This document shows, piece by piece, positions 16,822 through 25,373 of a DNA stretch of 32,710 bases (positions within the stretch are counted from its first letter, which is position 1; each line of letters opens with the position of its first letter). The stretch lies in NCBI GenBank assembly GCA_025362735.1, contig JANYFL010000056.1, forward strand, positions 1 through 32,710, read 5' to 3'. The notes under the pieces were generated by a model. That model was not told where the DNA came from and made no database searches. It worked only from the letters and a program-made list of their open reading frames with translations. The position numbers and the translations under genes were made by a program. The stretch comes from Betaproteobacteria bacterium. Lineage in GTDB: Bacteria > Pseudomonadota > Gammaproteobacteria > Burkholderiales > Burkholderiaceae_D.

Positions 16822-17967
16822 TTACAGTCCCATCTCTCGGCCGATCAAGTCGCGCTGAATTTCGTTTGAACCTTCGCCAAAAGAATACAGCCGCGCATCA
16901 CGCCACATGCGCTGCATGTGAGAGTCAGACGAATACCCCGCGCTGGCAAGAATTTGCATGCCGTGATGGGTCACATATTGCAAGGTATCGGTCGCAATCA
17001 CCTTGGCTTGTGCCGATTGCCTTTTGCAAGGAAGGCCTTGTGCAATGAGCCATGCAAGATTCCGGACGATCAGCCGGGACTGATCGACGCGCATTTGCAT
17101 ATCGGCCAGCCTGTGACGGATCACCTGATTTTTGCCAATGGGGCGACCAAATTGAACGCGTTCCTTGGCATGTTCCAGCGCAATATTGACCGCAGACTGA
17201 GCGCAACCCGTGGCAGCCGCAGCCATACTGGAACGGGAATAATGCAAGGTGGACATGATGTGGCCGAAACCTTTTCCTTCTTCGCCCAATAACGCATTGT
17301 CGTCAACAATCACATCATCCAGACCGATGTCAAAACTGGGCATGCAGGAATTACCCACCTTGTCCAGAACCGTCATTGCAATCCCTGGTGCGTCCTTGGG
17401 CACAAGAAAGACGGACATTCCTTTTGTGCCGACACTTCCCTTCTCTGAACGCGCAGGAACCACCAGATGGCTTGCACCTTGAGCATCACTGATCCATGTT
17501 TTTCGACCGGTGATCTTCCACCCGCCTTGAATGCGTTCAGCGCGCGTCTGCACCGCCGACGCATCACTCCCGACCTGGGGTTCTGAGAGGGCCAGCGCAA
17601 ACAAGGCCTTACCCGCGATGAGTTTGGGCAGCCATTCTTTCTTGTGGGCTTCGCTGCAATAGGACATCAAGGACATGCCGCCGAAAGCAATCACACGCGA
17701 TGCAATCGAAGCTGCAAAGTAAGCATGTCCGGCCATGCGTTCCTGAACCAGCGCCAAAGTGATCCAGCTTTCTTCAAGCCCGCCATATTCGGATGGAAAT
17801 GGCAGCCCAAGAATACCCAAATCGGCCAAATCAGGGAGCAGATCATAGGGCGGAATATGTTCATGATCACGTTTAAGAACTTCGGATGGCGGCAAGCGTT
17901 TGGCGAGAAAACGGTCAACCGCTTCCAGCATGTTCTCTTGATCTTGGGTAAGGGAGAAATCAATCAT
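16822..17967 (-). CDS. Acyl-CoA dehydrogenase
   Basis: Acyl-CoA dehydrogenases introduce an alpha-beta double bond into acyl-CoA with FAD as cofactor and pass electrons to ETF. The 381-residue protein has family length. Seen are the N-terminal helical domain, the FAD/substrate stretch FALALSEPQVGSDASAV, the middle-domain GRKTWISDA, ERVQFGRPIGKNQ, and the C-terminal SFGEGSNEIQRDLIGRE. Glu365 in GEG is at the usual catalytic-base position. It is encoded 40 bases after the acyl-CoA ligase and probably acts on the CoA ester that the ligase makes. No etfAB gene is in the window. Chain-length or ring specificity cannot be read from sequence. Confidence 0.92.
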   Translation of the reverse strand: MIDFSLTQDQENMLEAVDRFLAKRLPPSEVLKRDHEHIPPYDLLPDLADLGILGLPFPSEYGGLEESWITLALVQERMAGHAYFAASIASRVIAFGGMSLMSYCSEAHKKEWLPKLIAGKALFALALSEPQVGSDASAVQTRAERIQGGWKITGRKTWISDAQGASHLVVPARSEKGSVGTKGMSVFLVPKDAPGIAMTVLDKVGNSCMPSFDIGLDDVIVDDNALLGEEGKGFGHIMSTLHYSRSSMAAAATGCAQSAVNIALEHAKERVQFGRPIGKNQVIRHRLADMQMRVDQSRLIVRNLAWLIAQGLPCKRQSAQAKVIATDTLQYVTHHGMQILASAGYSSDSHMQRMWRDARLYSFGEGSNEIQRDLIGREMGL

Positions 17968-18007
17968 AAAGCTCTTTCTACGCGCTGGAATTATTGGTTT
18001 AGGCTCA

Positions 18008-19465
18008 TCAAAGAGGAGTCAGCTTGGCGCTCAGTTCGGCCTTCAGAACCTTGCCCAGTGCGCTGCGGGGGAAGTCATCAACGATGAACACTTGCTTCGG
18101 CACTTTGTAACGCGCCAATTGTGCTTTACAAAGTTCGCGCAGTTCCTCAGCAGTCACTTCGCCCGAGAGAATGACGAAAGCAGCTACTTCTTCATTGAAC
18201 TCGCGCGAGGGCCAGCCCACGACGGTACATTCACGGACTGCCGGATGACCTTGTATCAGCGCTTCAATTTCGGCAGGATAAATATTCACACCGCCACGAA
18301 TAATCATGTCCTTGGCGCGGCCCTTCAAGTACAGATAACCATTCGCCTCAAGTTTGCCTAGATCACCAGGGTAGTACCAGCCGTCGCGGAATGCGTCCTT
18401 GCTCGCTTCCTCATCGTTCCAGAATCCGGTGGCAACTGCGGGGCCGCGATAACGAATCCGTCCAACCTGCCCCGATGGCACAGGCTGATGATTCTCGTCC
18501 ACACACTGCACTTCAACGGCGAACACGGGCCGGCCAACCGAGCCGTCATATGCAGACGAATCCTGCGAGGTCAGATAGCTGATACCGCCGCCTTCGCTGG
18601 AACTATAGTATTCAACAAACCCCGGACAAAGGCGCGCCTGCATGACATGGCGTTCGTCTGCGTGAAGTGCCGCACCAGACGACAGCACCAGTCGCATTTT
18701 TCGCATCGGCGCGAGTTGTTCATCGGTGAGGGTCAAGAGGCGGCGTAACTGTGTGGGAACCAGGAAGATCGACGTCGCATTGGTCCGCTCAATCTCTGCG
18801 CAGAGCTCTTCCGGCTCGTAGGGCGGAGGAAACATGACCAGGGTCCCACCTGAATACAAGGTCAGAATGGAGAACGTGCGGCCGCCTCCGTAGTACAACG
18901 GTGTTCCCGTCACAAAACGATCCTGCGCATTAAAGCCGAGATTAATCCAGTGCCCCCAAAAGCGTCGCAAGAATTGATCGTGGAAAAGACGCGGGCCCTT
19001 CGGGCGTCCGGTCGTTCCAGACGAAAGCGACATCAGTAGCGGACCATCCTCGCCCGAAAACTTCATATCGACCGGTGCCTTCTTGACTGCTGTCGCCCAG
19101 TCCGCATCCACAAACACGCAACGCTGCCCTTCAGGCGGTGTTTTCTCTGGCTCGACCAGGACCAGCTTGGCCTCAAAGTGTTCGGCAATGCGTTGCTGCT
19201 CAACGGGCGTCCAGCGCCAGTCGAGCGGCAACATCACCAGACCAGCTCGACCAATCGCGAACAACATCACAATATGATCAATGCTATCGCTCAGTGCGAC
19301 ACCGACCACATCCCCTTTCTTCAAACCCAGTGAAAGCAGATGCGCTGCAGTCCGACGCACCCAAGGGTCCAGATCACGATAAGGAATGACACGGTCGCCA
19401 TCAATAATCGCCGGATGATCTGCACGTGAGTAGGCGTGGTGGGCCAGTGTTTCAGCGATATTCAT
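18008..19465 (-). CDS. AMP-forming acyl-CoA synthetase (class I adenylate-forming enzyme)
   Basis: The 485-residue protein is a class I adenylate-forming ligase that activates a carboxylic acid as acyl-AMP and then acyl-CoA. The P-loop-like motif A3 is LMSLSSGTTGRPKGPR. Motif A5 reads YYSSSEGGGIS, the hinge region YPGDLG leads to the A8 motif KGRAKDMIIRGGVNIYPAEIE, and the C-terminal catalytic lysine is in PRSALGKVLKAEL. It is slightly shorter than many fatty-acyl-CoA synthetases, closer to benzoate/cyclohexane-carboxylate or OSB ligases. The ATG at 19463-19465 is preceded by GGGAGTGAG. It heads the CoA-dependent part of the minus arm, with an acyl-CoA dehydrogenase next. The acid substrate is unknown. 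Confidence 0.9.
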   Translation of the reverse strand: MNIAETLAHHAYSRADHPAIIDGDRVIPYRDLDPWVRRTAAHLLSLGLKKGDVVGVALSDSIDHIVMLFAIGRAGLVMLPLDWRWTPVEQQRIAEHFEAKLVLVEPEKTPPEGQRCVFVDADWATAVKKAPVDMKFSGEDGPLLMSLSSGTTGRPKGPRLFHDQFLRRFWGHWINLGFNAQDRFVTGTPLYYGGGRTFSILTLYSGGTLVMFPPPYEPEELCAEIERTNATSIFLVPTQLRRLLTLTDEQLAPMRKMRLVLSSGAALHADERHVMQARLCPGFVEYYSSSEGGGISYLTSQDSSAYDGSVGRPVFAVEVQCVDENHQPVPSGQVGRIRYRGPAVATGFWNDEEASKDAFRDGWYYPGDLGKLEANGYLYLKGRAKDMIIRGGVNIYPAEIEALIQGHPAVRECTVVGWPSREFNEEVAAFVILSGEVTAEELRELCKAQLARYKVPKQVFIVDDFPRSALGKVLKAELSAKLTPL

Positions 19466-19575
19466 TTTATTTACTCACTCCCAAACAAAAAATCGAGAAA
19501 AGAATTTTCCGCGCAATGTTAGCGCTCTGCAAGCTAATCAACCTTTGTTCAGGACAAGCGCCCTAAGCCAAGACA

Positions 19576-20547
19576 CTAAGGCAGATCCCGCGCGACACGC
19601 ATACCAAGCGCGACAGCTCGATAAGCCTCTGCACCCTGTCCTCTTGTTGCCGTGCGGGCCGTCCAGGGTGCGCTGTTCCAGCCGCCTCCACGTGGCATCC
19701 TCTTTTTGCAATCTGCTTTAACGACGGGAGTTCCGTCTTTAGGCACTTCATCGTAGGTATCAGTCGCACAATCTTCGACCAACTCCCAGGCGTTTCCAAC
19801 CACGTCATACAGTCCAAAGGCATTTGGCGCATAGCTGCCAACTGGTTCAGTAAACGTTTTGACCTTCGGCTTCACACAGGGGGATGCTTCCATCCCGTCC
19901 TTGTCACCCAACTCTGTTGCAGTCGCCATGTCCATAATATTTGCTTTTTCGCAAATCACATCGACACTATCGCCCCAAGGGTAAGTCGTTGTGGCACCAG
20001 CACGAGCGGCGTACTCCCATTCGGTTTCACTCAGCAAGCGATAAGGCTTACCCGTCTTTTTTGCAAGCCATGCCACAAAACCCTTTGCATCAGGCCAGTT
20101 AAGGCAGACCACCGGTTCGTTGTCGCCCTGCTTGAAGCCGGGGTTTTGCCACGAAAGTGCCGGGTTGAAAGGCCATTGACCTTTTTCCCGATCAAACCCG
20201 GCGCAGCCAAGCTCGGTTTTGACTCCTGCTTCCTGAACATATTGGGCCCACATGCCGCGCGTGACTTCGTATTTGCCAACAGCAAACGGCTTGGCGATGG
20301 TGACTTCGATCTGTGTGACTTCGCGATCGGTGAAGAGCTTGGGGATCTTGAAGCGGGCACGATCGGCAGCAGTAGAGCCAATCACAACCTTACCGGTCGG
20401 TACGACGACCATTTCAGGACAGTCGGCGCAGTCGCGAAAAGTCGCTCCAGCTTTCATCGCTGGAGCTTGGGCACAACCAGGAAGAATGCTGAAGCAAGCA
20501 ATCAGCAGGCTACCTACAACTGCAAATAAGAAATGGGGTCGGGTCAT
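19576..20547 (-). CDS. FGE/SUMF1-fold lipoprotein
   Basis: The 323-residue protein has a formylglycine-generating-enzyme (SUMF1) fold: MVVVPTGKVVIGS at the start of the domain, KPFAVGKYEVTRGMWAQYV, YRLLSETEWEYAARAG, YPWGDSV, GLYDVVGNAWELVED and the final PRGGGWNSAPWTART. The paired cysteines that true FGE uses for copper binding and sulfatase oxidation are not present in the C-terminal motif, so it is probably not a sulfatase-activating enzyme. An N-terminal hydrophobic segment ends in ILPGC (Cys25), with LLIAC (Cys18) as an alternative lipobox, so it is likely a periplasm-facing lipoprotein. I took the ATG at 20545-20547. A GTG four codons upstream is possible. It is the first gene of the minus arm, divergent from the exported hydrolase at 21029. 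Confidence 0.85.
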   Translation of the reverse strand: MTRPHFLFAVVGSLLIACFSILPGCAQAPAMKAGATFRDCADCPEMVVVPTGKVVIGSTAADRARFKIPKLFTDREVTQIEVTIAKPFAVGKYEVTRGMWAQYVQEAGVKTELGCAGFDREKGQWPFNPALSWQNPGFKQGDNEPVVCLNWPDAKGFVAWLAKKTGKPYRLLSETEWEYAARAGATTTYPWGDSVDVICEKANIMDMATATELGDKDGMEASPCVKPKVKTFTEPVGSYAPNAFGLYDVVGNAWELVEDCATDTYDEVPKDGTPVVKADCKKRMPRGGGWNSAPWTARTATRGQGAEAYRAVALGMRVARDLP

Positions 20548-21028
20548 GGCGGATCTCACTTATCGGTTGGAATTGATTCGATGTTGCGAAGGACTGCATT
20601 TACTTCAGGATGCTGATCTTATCTGGTTAAGGGTACGCCTCTTATTTGCACCAAGTGACTCATCTTGCTCTCCACATTTAAGTGAACTCGTGTTCGAATT
20701 ATTCTTGCGCAAGTGGCAAATACGAGTACAGTTCTTGAGCACGTCATTGGACGTACCTTACGCGCTGTAGGAGTCCAACATGAATCTTTTGTTGGCTCAA
20801 CTTTGCCAGCCTTCTTGTCTATTGTTAAGGCACATTCCCTTTCCGATCACGTGGTGGATATGCAAAGGAAGGATCGTTGACTGCAAGGAGTGGTTGATCG
20901 AAAGTGCAGCAGCAATGAATCCTGGCCCTCGCAATATGAGGGATCAATATAAGCGTCCAAAATCACAAGAGGTGCGAAGGATGGAAAGTTCCCCATTTCA
21001 ACTCATTGCCACTTCCGAGGAGGATTCA
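20548..21028. promoter_or_regulatory. Divergent control region of the catabolic locus
   Basis: These 480 bases separate the FGE-like gene from the exported hydrolase gene and are the only place where promoters for both arms can lie. The plus-strand frame of the hydrolase remains open back to an ATG at 20780 that also has an AGGAG. Its 83 extra codons use rare-looking codons (AGG, ATA, TTG) and would bury the signal peptide, so I treat them as noncoding. The 20758-20776 segment is repeated before the first tannase gene. I found no convincing sigma-70 or sigma-54 promoter and no clear operator palindrome. Confidence 0.45.
20758..20776 (+). repeat. Copy 1 of a 19-base leader repeat (TTACGC...AGGAGTCC)
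   Basis: This 19-base segment matches 21993-22011 at 16 of 19 positions: TTACGC and AGGAGTCC are identical and the central five bases differ at three. Copy 1 precedes the ATG at 20780 and copy 2 precedes the tannase-family ATG at 22014, both with the AGGAG in ribosome-binding position. The pair suggests a duplicated leader. Confidence 0.5.
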
Positions 21029-21943
21029 ATGTCTTTACTTCGCTCCGCGTTGTATGTCCTGATCGCAGCCGTGGTTGGAGTGTCCAGTCCACCTCTACTG
21101 GCAGCCGAACAGTCCCCAGTTCCGAAACTGCGTCATGGCTATACCGACATGCGCTATGGTCAGCTGCATTACAGCGTCGCCCGGCCCGTTGGAGAGAGCA
21201 CATTGCCACCTATCGTGCTGCTGCATCAATCACCCAACTCTTCGGTCGAGTTTGATGCACTTGTTGCAGAGCTTGGCAAAGAGCGCATCGCTATTGCCGT
21301 TGATACGCCTGGCTATGGCGGCTCTGATGGCCCGCAATCACAACCAACGATCGAAGATTACGCCGGCGCGATTGCAGAAGGCCTCAAAAATATGGGCTAT
21401 GGATCCAATCGTCCCGTTGATATTTTTGGTTATCACACGGGCTCAAAAATCGCGACCGAACTCGCTGTTATCGAGCCCAACATGATTCGCCGCGTGGTGC
21501 TTTCGGGTATCTACGTCGTCAGCGAAGAGGAACGTCAAAACGCGCTCAAAAGACTGGTACATCCCAAGTCCGCGATGCATATGTTTGAGCGCTTTTGCAG
21601 CGCCCTGCCAAAAACCGCTGAGTACTATCGGTCAAAAGGCGTACCGGAAGATGCATGGGGCCGGATCAGGGTCGATTCCATGCGCCCCATCACGCGTCAG
21701 GAATATGGTCATGAGGCAGCCTTCGTCAACGTACCGCAGTTTGTTCAACGCATGGGACAGATCAAACAAACCGTGTTGCTCGTTCCGATGGACGATGGAC
21801 TGGCAAACGACACGCGTAATGCCAAAACAAGGTTCGCGCATGTCAGCGTAAACGATGAAACGTTTGAAGGGGGCGGATTCTTTACGCAAGCCCCAGCAAT
21901 CGCGAAAGTGTTGAATGATTTTTCGCGCAAGCCTGCAAGCTGA
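21029..21943 (+). CDS. Exported alpha/beta hydrolase with GxHTG nucleophile elbow
   Basis: The 304-residue protein starts with a clear signal peptide (RSALYVLIAAVVGVSS, cleavage probably after LLAA near residue 26). An alpha/beta-hydrolase fold follows: RHGYTDMRYGQLHYS, LLHQSPNSS at the oxyanion loop, AVDTPGYGGSDGP, and DIFGYHTGSKIATEL at the elbow. The elbow has His136 where serine is expected (GYHTG instead of GxSxG). The C-terminal part also lacks an obvious catalytic GH motif. The ATG at 21029 is preceded by the strong GAGGAGG and followed by the signal peptide, so I prefer it to the in-frame ATG at 20780. It shares the RxG[YF]xDxR[YF]GQ[LI]HY start and the HTG elbow with the protein at 27221. 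Its function is unknown and a classical serine hydrolase is unlikely. Confidence 0.85.
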   Translation: MSLLRSALYVLIAAVVGVSSPPLLAAEQSPVPKLRHGYTDMRYGQLHYSVARPVGESTLPPIVLLHQSPNSSVEFDALVAELGKERIAIAVDTPGYGGSDGPQSQPTIEDYAGAIAEGLKNMGYGSNRPVDIFGYHTGSKIATELAVIEPNMIRRVVLSGIYVVSEEERQNALKRLVHPKSAMHMFERFCSALPKTAEYYRSKGVPEDAWGRIRVDSMRPITRQEYGHEAAFVNVPQFVQRMGQIKQTVLLVPMDDGLANDTRNAKTRFAHVSVNDETFEGGGFFTQAPAIAKVLNDFSRKPAS

Positions 21944-21992
21944 TTTATTTGCAATGCTCACTCTGTTTTCAATCAACTTTTAAAGTAATTTT

Positions 21993-22011
21993 TTACGCTA
22001 TGCAGGAGTCC
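21993..22011 (+). repeat. Copy 2 of the 19-base leader repeat
   Basis: This is the second copy of the TTACGC...AGGAGTCC segment found at 20758-20776. Here the AGGAG lies five bases upstream of the ATG at 22014 and is clearly the ribosome-binding site of the first tannase-family gene. Confidence 0.5.
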
Positions 22012-22013
22012 TT

Positions 22014-23636
22014 ATGAAGGCGTCACTCTCGAATAAAAGTTATTCAAGCTTAATAACGCTTGTCATGACGACACTGATTTTTCTGTCGATGACAACAGCT
22101 GTGTGTGCAGAAACGGCTTTGTCTCCGGTGGTTGATGCCAAGGCACGTTGCTCCGCTCTCGTGGGCTGGAAGTTCTCGGAAGTGCAGGACGCAGCGACCC
22201 AGATCATTACTGCAACACTGGTCCCTGCCACAGCTGAATTACCAGAGCATTGCCATGTAGAAGGCTATGTTGCGCCGCAAGTTCAGTTCATTATCCAGCT
22301 GCCGACCCAGAACTGGAATGGCAAGTTGCTGGTGTTGGGATGCGGGGGGTTTTGTGGCACCTTAAAAATGACCTTTCCTGCCGCCAAGTACGACATCGAA
22401 GCACTTGATCTTCAAAGTCCGCGCAGTGCATTGAGCCGAGGCTATGCAGTAACGGGTTCAAACATGGGCCACGTCAGCACCGGCCGGGACGGCAAATGGG
22501 CTTACAACAACCTGCAGGCCAAAGTTGATTTCGCCTATCGTGCCACCCATGTCAACACGCTCGCAGCCAAAGCGATCGTCACTGACTTTTATGGCAAACC
22601 CCAGCGCTATTCCTATTTCCAGGGTTGCTCTACTGGTGGACGGCAAGCTCTGGTTTCAGCACAACGTTTCCCGGAAGATTTTGACGGGATCATTGGCGGC
22701 GCAGGGCCACTCTATTACGCGACCAGTGGCTTCCAGCTTTACTGGTCTGCGATTGCCAACCTGGATAAAGACCGAAAGCCGATCCTGCGCGAACGTGACG
22801 TGCGTTTTCTTCATGATGCGGTGATCAAGGCCTGCGACAAACTGGATGGTCTCGCCGATGGCATTATTGAAGACCCCAGGAATTGCAAGTTCGATCCCGC
22901 GGTTCTGCAGTGCAAAGCAGGCGCCAGCGAAGGCTGTCTATCTGAAGCACAGATCACCGCTGCGAAAAAAATCTATCAAGGTCCACAAAATTCCAAAGGT
23001 CAGCCGATTCACGTTAGCGGAGCCACGCTGGGTTCCGAGTTGAACTGGCTCGGTCAATATATTGATTCGGATACAGCGCCAGCGATTTTTGTGGATTGGC
23101 CTGAAGATAAATTCCGCTACCTCACTTTTTTGGATGACCCCGGCCCGCGCTGGTCACTCAAGGATCTGGATTGGGACAAAGACCCAGCTCGTGCGCGAGC
23201 CATCGGCTTCCTCTACAGCGGCACCAATCCCGACCTGAGAGCCTTCAAACAAAGAGGTGGCAAACTCATTACGTTTCACGGCTGGGAAGACCAGCAAGTC
23301 GTGCCCGCCAATTACATCGATTACTACGAAACGGTCACGCGTACGATGGGCGGACCTGAGGCGACCCAGGATTTTTACCGCTTGTTCATGCTGCCGGGCG
23401 TGGCTCACTGTCGCGGCGGGCCGGGGACCGATGCGGTTGATTATCTGAGTTATCTGGAAAACTGGGTGGAGCGCGGACAAGCACCAGAGGCACTCCTCGC
23501 CAAACATTACGACAAACACCAGCTCGCTTTCTCGCGCCCTGTGTATCCTTATCCTGATGTGGCGCGCTATTCGGGCAAGGGTGATGTCAACGATGCGGCA
23601 AACTGGGTTCGTAAACCCATGAAACTTGCAAAATAA
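22014..23636 (+). CDS. Exported tannase/feruloyl esterase family protein (first of a tandem pair)
   Basis: The 540-residue protein belongs to the tannase/feruloyl-esterase family, which includes fungal tannases, feruloyl esterases and MHETase and cleaves esters of aromatic acids. A signal peptide ends near residue 32 (TTAVCAETA). The CS-D-HC catalytic arrangement is complete: Cys205-Ser206 in GCSTGGRQ, Asp426 in GWEDQQV, and His465-Cys466 in VAHCRGG, the two cysteines being positioned for the family's active-site disulfide. Further cysteines in the lid region (CDKLDGLADG, CKFDP, CKAG, CLS) are typical. It follows the GxHTG hydrolase by 70 bases and precedes a paralogue by 49. The family assignment is firm. 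Which aromatic ester it cleaves is not readable here. Confidence 0.92.
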   Translation: MKASLSNKSYSSLITLVMTTLIFLSMTTAVCAETALSPVVDAKARCSALVGWKFSEVQDAATQIITATLVPATAELPEHCHVEGYVAPQVQFIIQLPTQNWNGKLLVLGCGGFCGTLKMTFPAAKYDIEALDLQSPRSALSRGYAVTGSNMGHVSTGRDGKWAYNNLQAKVDFAYRATHVNTLAAKAIVTDFYGKPQRYSYFQGCSTGGRQALVSAQRFPEDFDGIIGGAGPLYYATSGFQLYWSAIANLDKDRKPILRERDVRFLHDAVIKACDKLDGLADGIIEDPRNCKFDPAVLQCKAGASEGCLSEAQITAAKKIYQGPQNSKGQPIHVSGATLGSELNWLGQYIDSDTAPAIFVDWPEDKFRYLTFLDDPGPRWSLKDLDWDKDPARARAIGFLYSGTNPDLRAFKQRGGKLITFHGWEDQQVVPANYIDYYETVTRTMGGPEATQDFYRLFMLPGVAHCRGGPGTDAVDYLSYLENWVERGQAPEALLAKHYDKHQLAFSRPVYPYPDVARYSGKGDVNDAANWVRKPMKLAK

Positions 23637-23685
23637 GCTTGCAAAATAGTTTTGATTCTTGGAAGTCGATACTCAGGAGATGATG

Positions 23686-25341
23686 ATGACCTTTTTCAAA
23701 AACATGGCTGCACTATTTTGTTTTTGGCTTTCACTGATGGGGGTCGCCACAGCGCAGACCGTTGCCAAAAACACGGGGCCGTCTGATCCGGCCACTACAT
23801 GTATCAACCTTGCACGCGGCGGGCCCGATGTCGCGCGTAAATTCGCAGCGATTATGGACGCGCCAACGACCATCCTGACTGCGGTAGTCGTTCCCGCCGG
23901 TGGCAACGGCAATGTGGTTCAAAAGGACTGGCCCGAGCATTGCCGCGTCGAAGGACAGATCGCACCAACCATTGGTTTCGAACTACGTATGCCAACCAAA
24001 ACATGGAACGGCAAGTTCATCATGGGTGGTTGCGGCGGCCCCTGCGGGATGTATCTCACTGATCGCACTGATCCTGCGTTGGTCCGTAATTACGCAGTGG
24101 TCGTCACCGACATGGGTCACAAGGGTGCAGGCTGGATGTTTGCCGATAACAATCTTGAAGGCATGGTCGACTTCGGCTACCGATCCACGCATGTAACTTC
24201 GATTGCGGCGAAAGAAATCATCGCGGCGTTCTACGGCACCAAGGCTTCGCGCAATTATTTTATTGGCTGTTCTACGGGTGGCCGGCAAGGGCTGGTTGAG
24301 GCACAACGTTTTCCCGAAGACTTCGATGGGATTGCTGCTGGCGCCCCACCATTCAAGCAAACCGGACACCAACCCTATGCCATGGTCTGGCCCGCCGCGT
24401 CCAACATGAAAGATGGCAAGCCCATCATGGACCGTTCCAAGCTGCCCATGTTGCACAAAGCGGTCTTGGAAAAATGCGATGCATTGGATGGGCTGGCAGA
24501 CGGCATCCTTCAGAATCCAGCTGCGTGCACATTTCAACCGACCGACATTCTTTGCAAAGCAGGTAGTGACACCGAAAACTGTTTAACCGCTGACGAAGCT
24601 ACAGTTGTCGCAAAAATTTATCAGGGTCCCGTCAATTCGAAAGGCATCCTGTTGCATCGCGGTCAGGCACGCGGCAGTGAACTCGGTTGGGGAAGCGCAT
24701 TCCTCGGGGATAACGGCAAGCCGGGTTCAGCTTTAGATCCAGCTGACACAACCTTGCATCACCTCGCCTTCCTGCCCTCACCCGGACCAGGCTATCGCGT
24801 CTCTCAATTCGACTATGACCGCGACCCACCGCGGCTCGCAGCAAACGATGCATTTTTTTATCACAACAATCCTGATCTCTCGCGTTTGAGAGACAACGGT
24901 CGCAAGCTCATTTTCTACATGGGTTGGAACGACGACAACTTCATCCCGCCTGAACTTGCAATTGATTATTTCCAGACAGTCGAACGCACCATGGGCGGCC
25001 CCGAAAAAACGCGTGAGTTTGCCCGCCTGTTCATGGTGCCCGGTATGAATCATTGTCGCGGCGGTATTGGCGGCGGAGAAATCGACTGGATTACCGCACT
25101 CGAAAACTGGGTCGAAAAAGGCCAGGCTCCCGAGCAGGTCATCGCTTATCACATGAAGGACGCTTATCCCGCAGCCAATGGTCAGCAGCGACTGGGACGT
25201 CATCCGCTTGATCCGAGCGATTACGACCGCAGTCGTCCGGTGTATGCCTATCCTGCCGTTGCGCAATACAAAGGCAGTGGCGATCCGACGAAACCGGAAA
25301 GCTGGAAGAAAGTCATGCCAGCAGCCACCACTACAAAATAA
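23686..25341 (+). CDS. Exported tannase/feruloyl esterase family protein (second of a tandem pair)
   Basis: The 551-residue protein is a paralogue of the preceding gene product. The signal peptide is NMAALFCFWLSLMGVATAQ. The catalytic motif GCSTGGRQ has Cys195-Ser196, GWNDDNF supplies the aspartate, and MNHCRGG supplies the His-Cys pair, so the CS-D-HC triad and disulfide are complete. The lid region (CDALDGLADGILQNP) is shared with the first copy. It has a longer C-terminal segment with an inserted AYPAANGQQRLGRHPLD stretch. Three consecutive ATGs occur (23680, 23683, 23686). I chose 23686 because AGGAG at 23675-23679 is then six bases away. Translation from an upstream TTG at 23659 is possible but unlikely. 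It probably acts in the periplasm on a related but different ester. Confidence 0.92.
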   Translation: MTFFKNMAALFCFWLSLMGVATAQTVAKNTGPSDPATTCINLARGGPDVARKFAAIMDAPTTILTAVVVPAGGNGNVVQKDWPEHCRVEGQIAPTIGFELRMPTKTWNGKFIMGGCGGPCGMYLTDRTDPALVRNYAVVVTDMGHKGAGWMFADNNLEGMVDFGYRSTHVTSIAAKEIIAAFYGTKASRNYFIGCSTGGRQGLVEAQRFPEDFDGIAAGAPPFKQTGHQPYAMVWPAASNMKDGKPIMDRSKLPMLHKAVLEKCDALDGLADGILQNPAACTFQPTDILCKAGSDTENCLTADEATVVAKIYQGPVNSKGILLHRGQARGSELGWGSAFLGDNGKPGSALDPADTTLHHLAFLPSPGPGYRVSQFDYDRDPPRLAANDAFFYHNNPDLSRLRDNGRKLIFYMGWNDDNFIPPELAIDYFQTVERTMGGPEKTREFARLFMVPGMNHCRGGIGGGEIDWITALENWVEKGQAPEQVIAYHMKDAYPAANGQQRLGRHPLDPSDYDRSRPVYAYPAVAQYKGSGDPTKPESWKKVMPAATTTK

Positions 25342-25373
25342 ATCTATCGCACGCCCAGCCGGGAACATCCAAT

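Noticed and set aside
19519..19537. TTAGC...GCTAA inverted repeat before the acyl-CoA ligase gene
   Set aside because: The 5-bp arms with a 9-base loop are within chance expectation and no T-run follows.
20252..20770. A 172-codon plus-strand frame crossing the divergent region
   Set aside because: Its first half is antisense to the FGE-like gene and its second half has noncoding character, with no domain features.
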